This document shows positions 18,462-26,570 of a stretch of DNA of 64,000 bases, one piece after another. The DNA is taken from contig NZ_CP050191.1 of the NCBI RefSeq assembly GCF_011745145.1, positions 434,001-498,000 on the forward strand, written 5' to 3'. This DNA is from Mycobacterium sp. DL440 (lineage in GTDB: Bacteria; Actinomycetota; Actinomycetes; Mycobacteriales; Mycobacteriaceae). Positions within the stretch are counted from its first letter, which is position 1; the number at the start of each line of letters is the position of its first letter. The position numbers and the translations under genes were made by a program. The notes under the pieces were generated by a model. The model did no database searches. It was not told where the DNA came from and worked only from the letters and a program-made list of their open reading frames with translations.

Positions 18462-18608
18462 ATGGAACCAGAGCACCAATTGACATTCGGGCAGAAGGCC
18501 AAGCTGTATTCGCAGGCCGCAGGTGCGTTCGCCCGTAATCCCAAGGCGTTGGTCGCACTGGTGAAGTACAAGCTCTCCGAGCGCAAGTCAGCCAAAGAAG
18601 CGGGCTGA
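18462..18608 (+). CDS. Small protein of unknown function (48 residues)
   Basis: The ATG at 18462 has a strong GGGGAGAG ribosome site; an upstream in-frame start would run through the inverted repeat and is unlikely. The product is hydrophilic and basic at its C-terminus (KYKLSERKSAKEAG), with an amphipathic helical middle and no membrane segment. It stands alone, convergent with the hydrolase gene at 18617. I do not recognise a family. Confidence 0.6.
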   Translation: MEPEHQLTFGQKAKLYSQAAGAFARNPKALVALVKYKLSERKSAKEAG

Positions 18609-18616
18609 CGCGCAGG

Positions 18617-19468
18617 TCACGGCTTGAGCAGCGCGACCACCTTGTCCTCCAGTGCGACCGGATCGGCGTTCGGGTCGGCCGTTTCGGTGTGGGGCAGTGT
18701 GGCGTCGGGATCGGCGAAATCGCGGTAGGTCTTGTCGCCGGCCAGCGTGGCCAGCAGATACCCGGTGAGTAGGGCCCGCACGATTTTCTGGGTGTCCTTG
18801 TCGGCGCCGGGCAGTCCGATGAAACGGGCCAGGCGGCGTCCCTCGACCAGGCCCCCGGCCTGCGCCTTGCTGACCGTCCGGAGCGTCGCGCCGTCCCAGA
18901 CCCGGGCCAGCTCCACGGCGTTCGAGCGCAGCGTCATCGGGTCGCCGGGGGCGCTCAGCACCAGGCCGGGCACCCGCAACGCCGACGCCGGTTGTTCGGT
19001 CGGCGGCTTCGTCACCGTCGGGAACAGTGACACCACGGCCTTCGGAGGCTGCGCTGAACCTCCCATTCCCGCGGCGGCGAACACCGCTGCCGACCCGCCG
19101 AAGCCGTGCCCGACCACGCCGCGCTTGCCGGGGTGCACGCTGATCTTGCCCGTACCCAGCCGCACCCCGGTGATGATTTCGAGGGCCGCGCCCAGGTCGA
19201 AGGCGAAATTGAGCACCGAGGGAGCGATGCTCTTCTCGGTGTTGGGGGCCGCTGCCACGATGCCCCACGACGCCAGGTGCTCCAGCGTGTGCGCATAGTT
19301 GCCCGCCTGCGCCATCCAGTCGTGGCCGAACACCACGCCAGGCAGATTCAGGCCGGATTCCGGCGTGTACACCACTCCCGGCATGCCGGCGAACGCCAGG
19401 TCACCGCGCAGGACTCGATGCGGTCCGCGGCGGGTCAACCCTGCGAAGAGCTTCTTTGTGCTGGCCAC
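18617..19468 (-). CDS. Dienelactone-hydrolase-like protein lacking the nucleophile
   Basis: About 283 residues from a GTG at 19468; the frame is open to 19585 but the extra N-terminus looks non-coding. The fold features (VVFGHDW oxyanion region, GVVAAAP-like strand, late acid loop) are those of DLH/PET-hydrolase-type alpha/beta hydrolases. At the nucleophile elbow the motif is GHGFGG (120-125), so residue 122, normally Ser or Cys, is Gly. It may therefore be non-catalytic. It is divergent from glmS. Confidence 0.75.
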   Translation of the reverse strand: MASTKKLFAGLTRRGPHRVLRGDLAFAGMPGVVYTPESGLNLPGVVFGHDWMAQAGNYAHTLEHLASWGIVAAAPNTEKSIAPSVLNFAFDLGAALEIITGVRLGTGKISVHPGKRGVVGHGFGGSAAVFAAAGMGGSAQPPKAVVSLFPTVTKPPTEQPASALRVPGLVLSAPGDPMTLRSNAVELARVWDGATLRTVSKAQAGGLVEGRRLARFIGLPGADKDTQKIVRALLTGYLLATLAGDKTYRDFADPDATLPHTETADPNADPVALEDKVVALLKP

Positions 19469-19610
19469 GCGTTGACCGTAGCGCAGGGCCGCCGCGGCGC
19501 GTGAGCGCCAATTGAGCCTGAGGCGCGCCCGGGTGCGATCACGGTGATATGCGTCAACCGTCGTCGCGCAGAATCGGGTCAGCACTCCGGCTGCACTATC
19601 CTGGGACCCT

Positions 19611-21488
19611 ATGTGTGGAATCGTCGGCTACGTCGGGACGCGCCCGGCCCGCGGCATCGTGGTCGACGCGCTGCGGCGGATGGAATACCGGGGCTACGAC
19701 TCCGCGGGGATCGCGCTGATCGACGGCAACGGCGGGTTGACGGTACGTCGCCGCGCCGGTCGGCTGGCCAACCTGGAAGCCACCCTCGCCGAGACCGACG
19801 AGGGTGTGCTGACCGGGACGACGGGCCTCGGCCACACCCGCTGGGCCACCCACGGCCGTCCCACTGACCGCAATGCCCACCCGCACCGTGACGCGGCAGC
19901 CAAGATCGCCGTCGTTCACAACGGCATCATCGAAAACTTCGCCGGCCTGCGTGCCGAGCTGGAAGCCGACGGGGTCGAGTTCGCCAGCGACACCGACTCC
20001 GAGGTGGCCGTGCACCTGGTGGCCCGCCAGTACGCCCACGGCGACACCGCCGGCGACTTTCCGGCGTCCGTGCTGGCCGTGCTGCAGCGACTGGAAGGCC
20101 ACTTCACCCTGGTGTTCGCGAACGCCGACGATCCGGGCACGATCGTGGCCGCACGCCGATCCACCCCGCTGGTGGTCGGCATCGGCGAGGGCGAGATGTT
20201 CGTCGGCTCCGATGTGGCGGCGTTCATCGAGCACACCCGCCACGCCGTGGAGCTCGGCCAGGACCAGGCGGTGGTGCTGACCGCCGACGGCTACCGGATC
20301 ACCGACTTCTTCGGCCGCGACGATCTGCAGGCCGGCCAGGACTACCGGGAATTCCACATCGACTGGGATCTCGACGCCGCCGAAAAGGGTGGCTACGACT
20401 ACTTCATGCTCAAGGAGATCGCCGAGCAGCCCGCCGCGGTCGCCGACACCCTGCTGGGGCATTTCGTCGACGGCCGTATCGTGCTCGACGAGCAGCGCCT
20501 GAGTGATCAGGAACTGCGCGAGATCGACAAGGTCTACATCGTCGCCTGCGGCACCGCGTACCACTCCGGCCTGCTGGCCAAGTACGCCATCGAGCACTGG
20601 ACCCGGCTGCCGGTCGAGGTCGAGCTCGCCAGCGAGTTCCGGTACCGGGACCCGGTGCTGGATCGCAGCACGCTGGTGATCGCCATCTCGCAGTCCGGCG
20701 AGACCGCCGACACGCTGGAAGCGGTGCGGCACGCCAAGACGCAGAAGGCCAAGGTGCTGGCGATCTGCAACACCAACGGCAGCCAGATCCCGCGCGAGGC
20801 CGACGCGGTGCTCTACACCCGGGCCGGGCCGGAGATCGGTGTGGCCGCCACCAAGACGTTCCTGGCGCAGATCGCCGCGAACTACCTGGTGGGGCTGGCC
20901 CTGGCGCAGGCCCGCGGGACCAAGTACCCCGACGAGGTCGAGCGCGAGTACGCCGATCTTGAGGCCATGCCGGACTTGATCGGCCGAGTGCTGGCCGGCA
21001 TCGAGCCGGTGTTCCAGCTGGCGCAGCGGTTCGCGAAGTCGCCCACGATCCTGTTCCTGGGCCGGCACGTCGGATACCCGGTGGCGCTCGAGGGTGCGCT
21101 CAAGCTCAAGGAGCTGGCCTACATGCACGCCGAGGGCTTCGCCGCCGGTGAGCTCAAGCACGGCCCGATCGCCCTGATCGACGACGACCTGCCGGTGATC
21201 GTGGTGATGCCGTCACCCAAGAACGCGCAGATGCTGCACGCCAAGCTGTTGTCCAACATCCGCGAGATCCAGGCCCGCGGTGCGGTGACCATCGTGATCG
21301 CCGAGGAGGGCGACGACACGGTGCGGCCCTACGCCGATCATTTGATCGAGATCCCGGCCGTGTCAACGCTTTTTCAGCCGCTGCTGTCGACCATTCCGCT
21401 GCAGGTGTTCGCGGCCGGGGTGGCCCGGGCGCGAGGGTACGACGTCGACAAGCCCCGCAATCTGGCCAAGTCCGTCACCGTCGAGTAG
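19611..21488 (+). CDS. glmS: Glutamine-fructose-6-phosphate aminotransferase (isomerizing)
   Basis: 625 residues, full length. The N-terminal glutaminase domain starts MCGIVGYVG, with Cys2 (Cys1 after Met removal) as nucleophile. Two SIS sugar-isomerase domains follow (about 300-430 and 470-610), and the C-terminus ends in KSVTVE as usual. It makes glucosamine-6-phosphate from fructose-6-phosphate and glutamine, the first step to UDP-GlcNAc for peptidoglycan. No glmS ribozyme was seen upstream. An imperfect hairpin follows the gene. Confidence 0.97.
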   Translation: MCGIVGYVGTRPARGIVVDALRRMEYRGYDSAGIALIDGNGGLTVRRRAGRLANLEATLAETDEGVLTGTTGLGHTRWATHGRPTDRNAHPHRDAAAKIAVVHNGIIENFAGLRAELEADGVEFASDTDSEVAVHLVARQYAHGDTAGDFPASVLAVLQRLEGHFTLVFANADDPGTIVAARRSTPLVVGIGEGEMFVGSDVAAFIEHTRHAVELGQDQAVVLTADGYRITDFFGRDDLQAGQDYREFHIDWDLDAAEKGGYDYFMLKEIAEQPAAVADTLLGHFVDGRIVLDEQRLSDQELREIDKVYIVACGTAYHSGLLAKYAIEHWTRLPVEVELASEFRYRDPVLDRSTLVIAISQSGETADTLEAVRHAKTQKAKVLAICNTNGSQIPREADAVLYTRAGPEIGVAATKTFLAQIAANYLVGLALAQARGTKYPDEVEREYADLEAMPDLIGRVLAGIEPVFQLAQRFAKSPTILFLGRHVGYPVALEGALKLKELAYMHAEGFAAGELKHGPIALIDDDLPVIVVMPSPKNAQMLHAKLLSNIREIQARGAVTIVIAEEGDDTVRPYADHLIEIPAVSTLFQPLLSTIPLQVFAAGVARARGYDVDKPRNLAKSVTVE

Positions 21489-21503
21489 CCCTGTCATCCC
21501 GTC

Positions 21504-21558
21504 GAACGTGAACAAGATCGCGAAGTTTCCGAGAAATCTCGCGATCTTCTCCACGTTC
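21504..21558. terminator. Long imperfect stem-loop after glmS
   Basis: Two 21-base arms (21504-21524 and 21538-21558) pair at 18 of 21 positions around a 13-base loop, with a core of AAGATCGCGA against its complement. It starts 16 bases after the glmS stop and ends 15 bases before the next start codon. There is no T-run, so it may act as a mycobacterial-type terminator or RNA stabiliser, or be a repeat element. Confidence 0.55.
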
Positions 21559-21572
21559 GGTGTCGAGGTCTG

Positions 21573-22493
21573 ATGGATCTGCGGGTTCCCACGGTCAACA
21601 TCGCCGGGCGGTGGGCCCGCGGAGCGCTGGGAGCCTTTGTCTCCGCGGCGGCGTTCGAGCATTTCCTGGGCACCTACCGGGCCGGGATGGCTGCGCTGCC
21701 GCCGTTCGAACTGTTCGATGTGCCAACCTCGTTCGGGACCGTACGGGCCTACCGTTTCGCCGGGCCGGACACTGGTGCGCCGGTGGTGCTGCTGCCCGGC
21801 CGCAACGCGTCGACGCCGATGTACCGGACAAACCTCGGGCCGTTGCTGGAACGTCGCACTGTCTACGGCATCGATCTGCTCGGTGAGACCGGCTTATCGG
21901 TGCAGCGCAAGGTGATTCGTGGCGGTCTGGATCAGGCGCAGTGGCTTGACGAGGCACTGGCCGGGCTCGACCTGGAAAACGCGCATCTACTCGGGGTATC
22001 GATCGGCGGCTGGACTGCCGCGAACTGTGCGGTGCATCGGCCCGGGCGGATCGCGTCGCTGACCCTGCTCGATCCGGTATTCACTTTCACCGGTATCCCA
22101 GCCAAGGCAATGCTCGCCTCGGTGGCACTGTTCGCGCCGGGCGTACCGGAGAGCTGGCGCCGGCGGGTGCACAGCTGGATAGCCGGCGGTTCCGACCTGG
22201 CAGCCGCCGCGATCGAATCCGCGCTGATCGATGCCGGGGCAAAGGATTTCACGCTGCACACGCCGATGCCCAAACTGTTCACCGATGAGCAACTGCGGAG
22301 CCTCGACATGCCGGTGCTGGCGTTGATCGCGGGCCGAAGCGTCATGCTCAACCCGACCCGCGCTGTCGCGCGGGCGCGAGAGTTGCTGGTGCACGGTCAG
22401 ATCGAGCTCTGGCCAGATGCTTCCCACGCCATCAACGGTGAATACCCGGAAGGGATCGCTCAGCGGGCGGGCCGCTTCTGGGACGCCGTGTAG
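21573..22493 (+). CDS. Alpha/beta hydrolase
   Basis: 306 residues. Features are an oxyanion strand VVLLPGRN, the nucleophile elbow GVSIGG, an acid loop around IAGRSVMLNP and a late His in DASHAINGEYP. The catalytic triad therefore looks complete. It belongs to the broad serine hydrolase class and the substrate cannot be assigned. It follows glmS after 84 bases that contain a stem-loop, so it may be transcribed separately. Confidence 0.85.
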   Translation: MDLRVPTVNIAGRWARGALGAFVSAAAFEHFLGTYRAGMAALPPFELFDVPTSFGTVRAYRFAGPDTGAPVVLLPGRNASTPMYRTNLGPLLERRTVYGIDLLGETGLSVQRKVIRGGLDQAQWLDEALAGLDLENAHLLGVSIGGWTAANCAVHRPGRIASLTLLDPVFTFTGIPAKAMLASVALFAPGVPESWRRRVHSWIAGGSDLAAAAIESALIDAGAKDFTLHTPMPKLFTDEQLRSLDMPVLALIAGRSVMLNPTRAVARARELLVHGQIELWPDASHAINGEYPEGIAQRAGRFWDAV

Positions 22494-22522
22494 CGTGTGC
22501 GGGTCATCCGCCCGGTCGGTCC

Positions 22523-23290
22523 TCAGGCGCGGATCACCGACGGCCCCAGTGCTTCATAGCGCTGTGCTTCCTCGGCGGGCAACTCGGTGCCGGTGACGAT
22601 CGACTCGAAATCGGAGACGTGAGCGAACCGGCAGAAACTCGTCTCCCCGAACTTCGAATGCGCAGCCACCAGTACGCGCCGCTGCGCGACGTTCACGGCC
22701 GTCTGCTTCACCGCTGCCACCGCGGGGTCCGGGGTGGTCAGGCCATGCTCGGCAGTGATCCCGTTGGTGCCCAGGAAGGCGATATCGATCACCAGGCCGC
22801 TCAGTCGCTCCACCGCCCAGTGGTCGACGGTGGCCAGGGTGCGTCCTCGCATGCGCCCACCGATCATCAGGACGGTGACGGTCTCGCTGTGTGCCAGCGC
22901 CTCGGCGGCCAGCAGCGATGATGTCACCACGGTCACTTCCTGATCGGCGAGCTGTTCGGCGATCAGCCGTGGCGTGAAACCCTCATCCAGGTAGACGGTT
23001 TCGGCACCGTGCAATAGATGTGCCGCTGCAGCACCGATGCGGTGCTTCTGGGCCAGGTCCACCTGGCTGCGGTATTCGACGGTGGATTCGAACGCTGCGG
23101 TCTCCAGTGGGATCGCGCCGCCGTGCACACGTTTGAGCAGTCGTCTCCCGGCCAGCGCATTGAGGTCGCGACGGATGGTTTCGGCTGCGACGTCGAGTTC
23201 GGAGGCCAGATCCAACACATCGACGCGGCCCCGGCTGCGCGCGAACTCGACGATGCGACTCTGGCGGGTATCTGAATCCACGCTTGCCAT
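22523..23290 (-). CDS. DeoR-family regulator of the hexitol PTS module
   Basis: 255 residues. The N-terminal DeoR helix-turn-helix (about residues 9-62, with AAETIRRDLNAL) is followed by a sugar-phosphate sensor domain resembling GlpR/FruR. It lies 26 bases downstream of the PTS permease gene on the same strand, so it is probably its local repressor. Three operator-like repeats between the permease and the divergent dehydrogenase (25343-25405) are plausible binding sites. Confidence 0.92.
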   Translation of the reverse strand: MASVDSDTRQSRIVEFARSRGRVDVLDLASELDVAAETIRRDLNALAGRRLLKRVHGGAIPLETAAFESTVEYRSQVDLAQKHRIGAAAAHLLHGAETVYLDEGFTPRLIAEQLADQEVTVVTSSLLAAEALAHSETVTVLMIGGRMRGRTLATVDHWAVERLSGLVIDIAFLGTNGITAEHGLTTPDPAVAAVKQTAVNVAQRRVLVAAHSKFGETSFCRFAHVSDFESIVTGTELPAEEAQRYEALGPSVIRA

Positions 23291-23316
23291 TCTGGGGCAC
23301 CCGGGTGTGGCGTCGG

Positions 23317-25296
23317 TTATTTGCTGTCGGAGAGCACTGCGCGCACCTCGTCGGCGCTGGTCGCCGTCCGCAGCCGGGCCACCTCGTCCTTGTCGAGGAA
23401 GACGTGCGCGATCTTGGTCAGCAGTGCCATGTGGTCGTTGCCCAATCCGGCGATGCCGACGACGAACTCGGCGGGTTTACCGTTCCAGTCGATGGGTTCG
23501 GGGTAGCGCACGAAGGAGATCCCGGTACGGCGGATCGCAGTCTTGGCCTCGTTGGTGCCGTGCGGGATGGCCAGACCGTTGCCCATGTAGGTCGACACCG
23601 ACTTCTCGCGTTCGTGCATGGCATCCACGTAGGCCGGCTCGACGGCGTCCGCTGCGACCAACAGGGCGCCGGCCTCGTCGATGGCGGCGTCTGCTGAGGT
23701 GGCGGTGCCGGCCAGCACGATCGAATCCAGCGGCAGCACGTCGCTCTCAGTTGTCTGGTCTTCGCGCAAGCGCTCATCCGCAGTTGTCTGGTCTTCGCGC
23801 AAGCGCTCATCCGTAGCCGAATTGGTGTTCCCAAGCATCTCGACGATCTCGTCGTAGCGAGGTGAACTCATGAAGTCCTCCACCGAGACATGAACGGCCG
23901 AAGCGGTTTTCAGGCGCGCCCGGTCGGTCAGGTCGCGGTGGGTGACCACCAGGTCGTAGGTGTCGGTGAGGTTCGCGATGGATTGGTTGGTCACGGCGAT
24001 GTCGCCGAATCCGGCCGAATGAATCTTTTTTCGCAGCACCGACGCCCCCATCGCCGAGGACCCCATCCCGGCGTCACAGGCGAACACGATGCTGGTCACC
24101 GGACCCCGGGGCGCACCGACCAGGGCGGAAGCCACACTGGACTTCTTGCCCTTGAGTGCCTCCATCTCGGCGGTGGCCGCAGCCAGATCGGGTTCGGCAT
24201 CGGCACGATCGGTCTTGAGCAGCAGTGACGCGACGGCGAACGAGACGGCGGTGGCCCCGAGCACCGACAACGTCACCCCGAGGAAGCTGCCGCTCGCGGT
24301 CTGCGCGTAGATCGCGATGATCGAACCGGGTGCGGCCGGGGCGCGCAGTCCGGAACCGAACAGCACGTTGATGAAGACGCCGGTCATGCCGCCGAGGACC
24401 GTGGCGGCGATCAGCTTGGGCTTCATCAGCACGTACGGGAAGTAGATCTCGTGGATGCCGCCGAAGAACTGGATGATCGCGGCACCCGGGGCTGAGGCAC
24501 GGGCAGTGCCGCGGCCGAACACCATGAATGCCAACAGGACTCCCAGGCCGGGGCCGGGGTTGGTCTCCAACAGGAACAGAATCGACTTGCCGGTCTCCAA
24601 CGCCTGGGTGGTGCCCAACGGTGTCAGCACCCCGTGGTTGATGGCGTTGTTGAGGAACAGCACCTTCGCCGGTTCGATGAGCACTGAGGTCAGGGGCAGC
24701 AGGTCATTGTTGACCAGGAAGTCCACCGCGTTTCCAGCGGCGCGGGTGAACGACGACACGATCGGTCCGACACCGAAGAATCCGAGGATGGCCAGCAGCA
24801 TGCCCAGAATGCCTGCCGAAAAGTTGTCGACGAGCATCTCGAAACCGGGCCGGATCTTGCCTTCCCAGAGTGCGTCGGCCTTCTTCATCGCCCAGCCGCC
24901 CAGTGGCCCCATGATCATCGCGCCCATGAACATCGGGACATCAGCGCCGGCGACCACCCCCATGGTGGCGATCGCGCCGACGACGGCGCCGCGGTTGCCG
25001 TGGATCATCCGGCCACCGGTGTATCCGATCAGTACGGGCAGCAGGTAGGTGATCATCGGGCCGACGATGCCGGCGCCGTCATAGCTGCCCCAGCCGCCGA
25101 TCTTGGCCACCCATCCGTCTGGGTCCCTGAGCCCGGAGAAGATCGCCTGCAGCCAGCCTTGCTCGATGAAAAGGGCCGTGATCAGGCCCCAGGCGATGAA
25201 GGCACCGATATTCGGCATCACCATGTTCGACAGCGAGGTGCCCAGCTTCTGCACGTGCACCCGAACTCCGGTGCGTGGCGCTTCGACAGTGGACAT
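23317..25296 (-). CDS. mtlA: PTS mannitol/hexitol-specific EIICBA permease
   Basis: 659 residues from the ATG at 25296 (CGGAGG upstream); a longer frame reaches 25362 but runs into the operator region. The EIIC membrane domain (about 15-360) carries MPNIGAFIAWGLITALFI and GGIHEIYFP, hallmarks of mannitol permeases. The EIIB domain (about 400-490) has phospho-Cys407 in FACDAGMGSS. The EIIA domain (about 520-655) has phospho-His579 in AIPHGTNE. It imports and phosphorylates a hexitol using phosphate from HPr and enzyme I, which are not encoded here. The B-A linker contains an exact 11-residue duplication. Confidence 0.94.
   Translation of the reverse strand: MSTVEAPRTGVRVHVQKLGTSLSNMVMPNIGAFIAWGLITALFIEQGWLQAIFSGLRDPDGWVAKIGGWGSYDGAGIVGPMITYLLPVLIGYTGGRMIHGNRGAVVGAIATMGVVAGADVPMFMGAMIMGPLGGWAMKKADALWEGKIRPGFEMLVDNFSAGILGMLLAILGFFGVGPIVSSFTRAAGNAVDFLVNNDLLPLTSVLIEPAKVLFLNNAINHGVLTPLGTTQALETGKSILFLLETNPGPGLGVLLAFMVFGRGTARASAPGAAIIQFFGGIHEIYFPYVLMKPKLIAATVLGGMTGVFINVLFGSGLRAPAAPGSIIAIYAQTASGSFLGVTLSVLGATAVSFAVASLLLKTDRADAEPDLAAATAEMEALKGKKSSVASALVGAPRGPVTSIVFACDAGMGSSAMGASVLRKKIHSAGFGDIAVTNQSIANLTDTYDLVVTHRDLTDRARLKTASAVHVSVEDFMSSPRYDEIVEMLGNTNSATDERLREDQTTADERLREDQTTESDVLPLDSIVLAGTATSADAAIDEAGALLVAADAVEPAYVDAMHEREKSVSTYMGNGLAIPHGTNEAKTAIRRTGISFVRYPEPIDWNGKPAEFVVGIAGLGNDHMALLTKIAHVFLDKDEVARLRTATSADEVRAVLSDSK
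23748..23813. repeat. Perfect 33-bp tandem duplication in the EIIB-EIIA linker
   Basis: Bases 23748-23780 and 23781-23813 are identical. Each unit encodes 11 residues (core DERLREDQTT, protein residues about 496-517) and keeps the frame. The repeat is in the flexible linker between EIIB and EIIA, where a length change should be tolerated. Perfect identity suggests a recent or unstable duplication. Confidence 0.95.
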
Positions 25297-25342
25297 CTGA
25301 CGACCTCCGATCTTGCCGGCTGCTGGGTGACGCCGGTCACAT

Positions 25343-25405
25343 GCATACCCAGTAGACCGCATAAATGGGCACTAGTGCAAGCAATCGGGCGTAAATGGGC
25401 AGTAG
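25343..25405. promoter_or_regulatory. Operator-like repeats between the divergent PTS and dehydrogenase genes
   Basis: Two close direct repeats, GCATAAATGGGCACTAG (25359-25375) and GCGTAAATGGGCAGTAG (25389-25405), lie 30 bases apart. A third, weaker copy, CATACCCAGTAG, is at about 25344-25355. The spacing is close to three helical turns, so a regulator could bind the same face of the DNA. They sit between two divergent start codons and are probably sites for the DeoR regulator encoded at 22523. Confidence 0.65.
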
Positions 25406-25490
25406 ATATTGTGGTTTTATGACTGGATTGGCGTTAGGGTGCTGATACCGACCCGGTTATCGCCAGTTCCTGTGAGTCGAGAGGACCGCC

Positions 25491-26570
25491 ATGAAAGCCC
25501 TGCGTTACTACGCCCCCGAGGATGTCCGCCTGGAGGATGTGCCGGAGCCCCAGTGCGGCCCTGACGAGGTGAAGATTCGCGTGCGCAACTGCTCCACCTG
25601 CGGCACCGATGTCAAGATCCTGCACAACGGGCACCAGAACCTGACCCCGCCACGCACCATCGGGCATGAGATCGCCGGGGACATCGTGGAGGTGGGTGCC
25701 GACGTGAATTCCGCCTATGGCACCGATTGGACCGAGGGCGACCGAGTCCAGGTGATCGCGGCGGTCCCGTGCGGAGAATGCCACGAGTGCCGTAAGGGCT
25801 GGATGGCCGTGTGCCAGAACCAGACATCGATGGGCTACCAGTACGACGGCGGTTTCGCCGAGTACATGATCGTTCCGCGCCAGGTGCTCAAAGTCGATGG
25901 GCTGAACCGGATTCCGGACAACGTCGGCTACGACGAGGCGTCGGCGGCCGAACCGTTCGCGTGCGCGATCAACGCGCAGGATCTGCTTGGTATTGAAGAG
26001 GGCGACACAGTCGTGGTGTTCGGTGCCGGCCCCATCGGCTGTATGCACATCCGCATCGCGCGCGGTGTGCACAACTGTGGCCCGGTCTATCTCGTCGACG
26101 TGAACGAAAGCCGGCTCAAGATCTCGGCCGACGCCGTGCATCCCGATGAGGTGATCAACGCGGCGGAGGGCGACGTCGTCGAGAAGGTGATGGAACTGAC
26201 CGGCGGCCGCGGCGCCGACATCGTCATCACCGCCACCGCGGCCAACATCACCCAGGAGCAGGCCATCGCCATGGCGGCCCGAAACGGGCGCATCTCGTTC
26301 TTCGGCGGACTGCCCAAGACCAACCCGACCATCACGTGTGATTCGAACGTGGTGCACTACCGGCAGTTGCACATCCACGGCGCCAACGGCTCCGCGCCGG
26401 AGCACAACAAGCGTGCGCTGCAGTACATCTCGAGTGGGCAGGTGCCGGTAAAGGACCTCATCACGCGCCACATCCCGCTCGACGATGTGCTCGATGCCTT
26501 CTCGATCGTGCAGAACGGTGAGGCCATCAAGGTGACGGTTGAACCTGCCGCTGCGACGGCAGCGGTCTGA
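25491..26570 (+). CDS. Zinc-dependent medium-chain (hexitol/hexitol-phosphate) dehydrogenase
   Basis: 359 residues. The catalytic zinc site (CSTCGTD, GHE) and structural zinc cluster (CGECHECRKGWMAVC) are complete. The NAD-binding motif is GAGPIG, and VDVNESRL suggests NAD rather than NADP. It resembles sorbitol and galactitol-phosphate dehydrogenases. Being divergent from an EIICBA permease, it probably oxidises the imported hexitol phosphate in place of a classical MtlD. The exact sugar is not known. Confidence 0.88.
   Translation: MKALRYYAPEDVRLEDVPEPQCGPDEVKIRVRNCSTCGTDVKILHNGHQNLTPPRTIGHEIAGDIVEVGADVNSAYGTDWTEGDRVQVIAAVPCGECHECRKGWMAVCQNQTSMGYQYDGGFAEYMIVPRQVLKVDGLNRIPDNVGYDEASAAEPFACAINAQDLLGIEEGDTVVVFGAGPIGCMHIRIARGVHNCGPVYLVDVNESRLKISADAVHPDEVINAAEGDVVEKVMELTGGRGADIVITATAANITQEQAIAMAARNGRISFFGGLPKTNPTITCDSNVVHYRQLHIHGANGSAPEHNKRALQYISSGQVPVKDLITRHIPLDDVLDAFSIVQNGEAIKVTVEPAAATAAV

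Noticed and set aside
19469..19610. glmS ribozyme upstream of glmS
   Set aside because: No ribozyme core was recognised, and the ribozyme is characteristic of Firmicutes rather than mycobacteria.
19596..21161. Long open frame antisense to glmS (about 520 codons)
   Set aside because: It is a GC-rich shadow of glmS, with low-complexity composition and no recognisable domain, and glmS on the other strand is unmistakable.
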